From contig NC_014541.1 in NCBI RefSeq assembly GCF_000148645.1, positions 744,001 through 808,000 on the forward strand: DNA of 64,000 nt. Direction: 5' to 3'. Shown piece by piece: positions 62,446 to 64,000 of the stretch. How positions within the stretch are numbered: the stretch's first letter is position 1; every line of letters starts with the position of its first letter. The stretch comes from Ferrimonas balearica DSM 9799 (GTDB taxonomy: Bacteria; Pseudomonadota; Gammaproteobacteria; Enterobacterales; Shewanellaceae). The notes beneath the pieces are model-generated. The model did no database searches, was not told where the DNA came from, and was given only the letters and a program-made list of their open reading frames with translations. The translations under genes were made by a program, and so were the position numbers.

Positions 62446-63192
62446 ATGTGGCTAGGGGTAGTGACCCTCTTCCCTGAGATGTTCCGCGCCATCACCGATT
62501 TTGGGGTGACGGGTCGGGCCGTAAAAAACGGCCTCATTCAGGTACACACGTGGAATCCCCGGGATTTCACAACGGATCGCCATCGCACCGTGGACGATCG
62601 CCCTTACGGCGGCGGACCCGGAATGCTGATGATGGTGGAACCACTGCGCAAGGCCATCCGCGCTGCCAAGGCAGAAGCGGGGGAGGGAGCTAAGGTTATC
62701 TACCTGTCTCCCCAGGGCCGCAAGCTGACTCAGCCTGGTGTTGAACAGCTGGCGACCTACGAGCGCGTGGTGCTGGTGTGTGGACGGTACGAAGGTATCG
62801 ACGAGCGCATCATCCAAAGCGAAGTAGATGAGGAGTGGTCCGTTGGTGACTACGTACTCAGTGGCGGTGAACTGCCGGCCATGAACCTGATCGACGCGGT
62901 ATCTCGTTTGGTACCCGGCGTATTGGGCAAAGCGGCCTCAGCAGAGCAGGACTCCTTTTCGGATGGCCTGCTGGACTGTCCACACTACACTCGTCCGGAA
63001 GTTCTGGACGGGGCTGCAGTACCCGAGGTCTTATTGAGCGGCAACCATGAATTGATCCGGAAATGGCGCCTGAAGCAGTCCCTTGGACGCACCTGGGCGC
63101 GACGACCGGAACTGTTAAATAACCTAGCTCTGACTGACGAGCAGGCCAAGTTGCTTGCTGAGTTCGTGACCGAACAAAAGATCGAACGTTAG
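62446..63192 (+). CDS. trmD: tRNA (guanine37-N1)-methyltransferase
   Basis: 248-residue SPOUT methyltransferase. Trefoil-knot motifs [23 protein letters not shown] and [13 protein letters not shown]. Confidence 0.97.
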   Translation: MWLGVVTLFPEMFRAITDFGVTGRAVKNGLIQVHTWNPRDFTTDRHRTVDDRPYGGGPGMLMMVEPLRKAIRAAKAEAGEGAKVIYLSPQGRKLTQPGVEQLATYERVVLVCGRYEGIDERIIQSEVDEEWSVGDYVLSGGELPAMNLIDAVSRLVPGVLGKAASAEQDSFSDGLLDCPHYTRPEVLDGAAVPEVLLSGNHELIRKWRLKQSLGRTWARRPELLNNLALTDEQAKLLAEFVTEQKIER

Positions 63193-63225
63193 AGTTTTCA
63201 GTATATCTAGGATGAGAGTTTAATT

Positions 63226-63573
63226 ATGAGCAACATCATCAAGCAGATTGAACAAGAGCAGATGAAGAGCGACGTTCCGGCCTTTGGCCCGGGTGACACT
63301 GTCGTTGTTCAAGTTCGTGTAACCGAAGGCGACAAAACTCGTCTGCAGGCTTTCGAAGGCGTGGTAATCGCTAAGCGTAACCGCGGTCTGCACTCTGCGT
63401 TCACTGTTCGTAAGATCTCTAATGGTGAAGGCGTAGAGCGTGCGTTCCAGACTCACTCTCCGCTGGTAGAAAGCATCACCGTTAAGCGCCGCGGCCGTGT
63501 ACGTCGTGCCAAACTGTACTTCCTGCGCGAGCGCAGCGGTAAGTCTGCACGTATCCGTGAGCGTCTGAACTAA
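63226..63573 (+). CDS. rplS: 50S ribosomal protein L19
   Basis: 115 residues, E. coli length, with [26 protein letters not shown] and [15 protein letters not shown]. Ends the rpsP operon; terminator follows. Confidence 0.97.
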   Translation: MSNIIKQIEQEQMKSDVPAFGPGDTVVVQVRVTEGDKTRLQAFEGVVIAKRNRGLHSAFTVRKISNGEGVERAFQTHSPLVESITVKRRGRVRRAKLYFLRERSGKSARIRERLN

Positions 63574-63601
63574 GCACTGCTTAGTCCATCGCAAGCACAC
63601 T

Positions 63602-63636
63602 CAAGCCCGCCTTTATGGCGGGCTTGTTCGTTTCTG
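63602..63636 (+). terminator. Terminator after rplS
   Basis: CAAGCCCGCC/GGCGGGCTTG stem with a T-containing tail (GTTCGTTTCT). Confidence 0.8.
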
Positions 63637-63670
63637 TCTTATAAAAAATAGCAATTTCGTTTGTTTCGGT

Positions 63671-63699
63671 TTGAATTGCCCGCCAATTGCCGGTTTACA
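63671..63699 (+). promoter_or_regulatory. Possible promoter of aroF
   Basis: TTGAAT, 17-nt spacer, TTTACA at 63694-63699. I could not align a complete TyrR box (TGTAAA-N6-TTTACA), although TTTACA itself is half of one. Confidence 0.35.
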
Positions 63700-63775
63700 A
63701 CAGTTGTCAGTGTGGCACTCTGTCTGAAGACCGCGATATTGCGGCGTGTGCATGGTAAGAAGACGGAGACAGACT

Positions 63776-64000
63776 ATGCAGAAGGACAGCATCAACAACA
63801 TCCATATCGACTCGGAACGAGTCCTCATCACCCCGGCTGAACTGAAAGCCGAGCTGCCGCTGTCCGATCACGCCTATCGATATATCCTCGACGCCCGCCA
63901 AACCGTGGCGGACATCGTCCACAAGCGCGACAACCGCATCCTGGTGGTGGCTGGCCCCTGCTCGATTCACGATGTGGAGGCCGCGAAGGAGTACGCGCTG
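63776..64000 (+). CDS. aroF: 3-deoxy-7-phosphoheptulonate synthase (AroF type), partial
   Basis: The first 75 residues of DAHP synthase, truncated by the window edge. MQKDSINNIHIDSERVLITP and LVVAGPCSIHD match the tyrosine-sensitive AroF isozyme, which starts the aromatic amino acid pathway. The gene runs off the right end; feedback type is from N-terminal similarity only. Confidence 0.85.
   Translation, partial: MQKDSINNIHIDSERVLITPAELKAELPLSDHAYRYILDARQTVADIVHKRDNRILVVAGPCSIHDVEAAKEYAL

Noticed and set aside
63671-63775. TyrR box and leader peptide before aroF
   Set aside because: Only half a TyrR box is visible and no aromatic-codon leader could be found.

Overview
The window is a chromosomal segment of a high-GC, respiratory gammaproteobacterium of the Alteromonadales. 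Two things point to a Ferrimonas- or Shewanella-like organism: a tetraheme NapC/NirT cytochrome close to Shewanella CymA, and a complete menaquinone-pathway MenB. The conserved blocks (nadB/rpoE-rseABC-lepA-lepB-rnc-era-recO-pdxJ-acpS and ffh/rpsP-rimM-trmD-rplS/aroF) are in the usual gammaproteobacterial order. I saw no insertion sequence, prophage or CRISPR array. The genus is an inference from protein similarity recalled from memory. Layout: 0-5 kb holds a DAACS-family symporter with altered substrate motifs, ferredoxin-NADP reductase, a DUF4250 protein and a three-domain sulfur enzyme (cysteine desulfurase + metallo-beta-lactamase-fold + rhodanese). 5-11 kb holds ygfZ, a remnant resembling the end of a DUF3187 gene, a GNAT acetyltransferase, and a haem-type TonB receptor followed by a membrane 4Fe-4S protein. 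10.6-16 kb is a minus-strand group: serA, aldehyde dehydrogenase/tetR, a glutathione peroxidase, rpiA and an sHSP with a sigma-32 promoter. 16-21.3 kb holds an AbgT transporter, a YgjV-like protein, an alpha/beta hydrolase, a manganese exporter behind a yybP-ykoY riboswitch and, divergently, a TyrP-like permease behind a short leader peptide with three consecutive Tyr codons. 21.3-29.3 kb holds an S46 dipeptidyl peptidase, tRNA-Gly(CCC), menB, a chemoreceptor, a MutT-type hydrolase, cymA, a dodecin and queG. 29.3-36.7 kb holds an ECF sigma operon ending in a DUF4097 beta-repeat protein, a histidine-kinase-like protein without an H-box, yfbR, oxyR, a membrane class III nucleotide cyclase and mutH. 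A 630-bp non-coding region with DnaA-box-like and GATC sites separates mutH from rppH-ptsP-lgt-thyA. An unusual leader precedes nhaA, which is followed by a Rap1a/Tai-like exported protein and nhaR. A Bcr/CflA transporter and sdhE-ygfX then lead into the nadB/rpoE block. The right end is ffh, the rpsP operon and the start of aroF. The parts suggest a metabolism of anaerobic respiration (cymA, menB, iron/haem uptake), peroxide defence (oxyR, glutathione peroxidase, fpr), sulfur handling, metal and sodium homeostasis (mneA, nhaA), and envelope-stress control (sigma-E, second ECF system). The most interesting non-protein signals are the Tyr-codon leader before tyrP, the paired start-codon-sequestering hairpins before nhaA, the riboswitch expression platform of mneA and the DnaA-box/GATC cluster between mutH and rppH.
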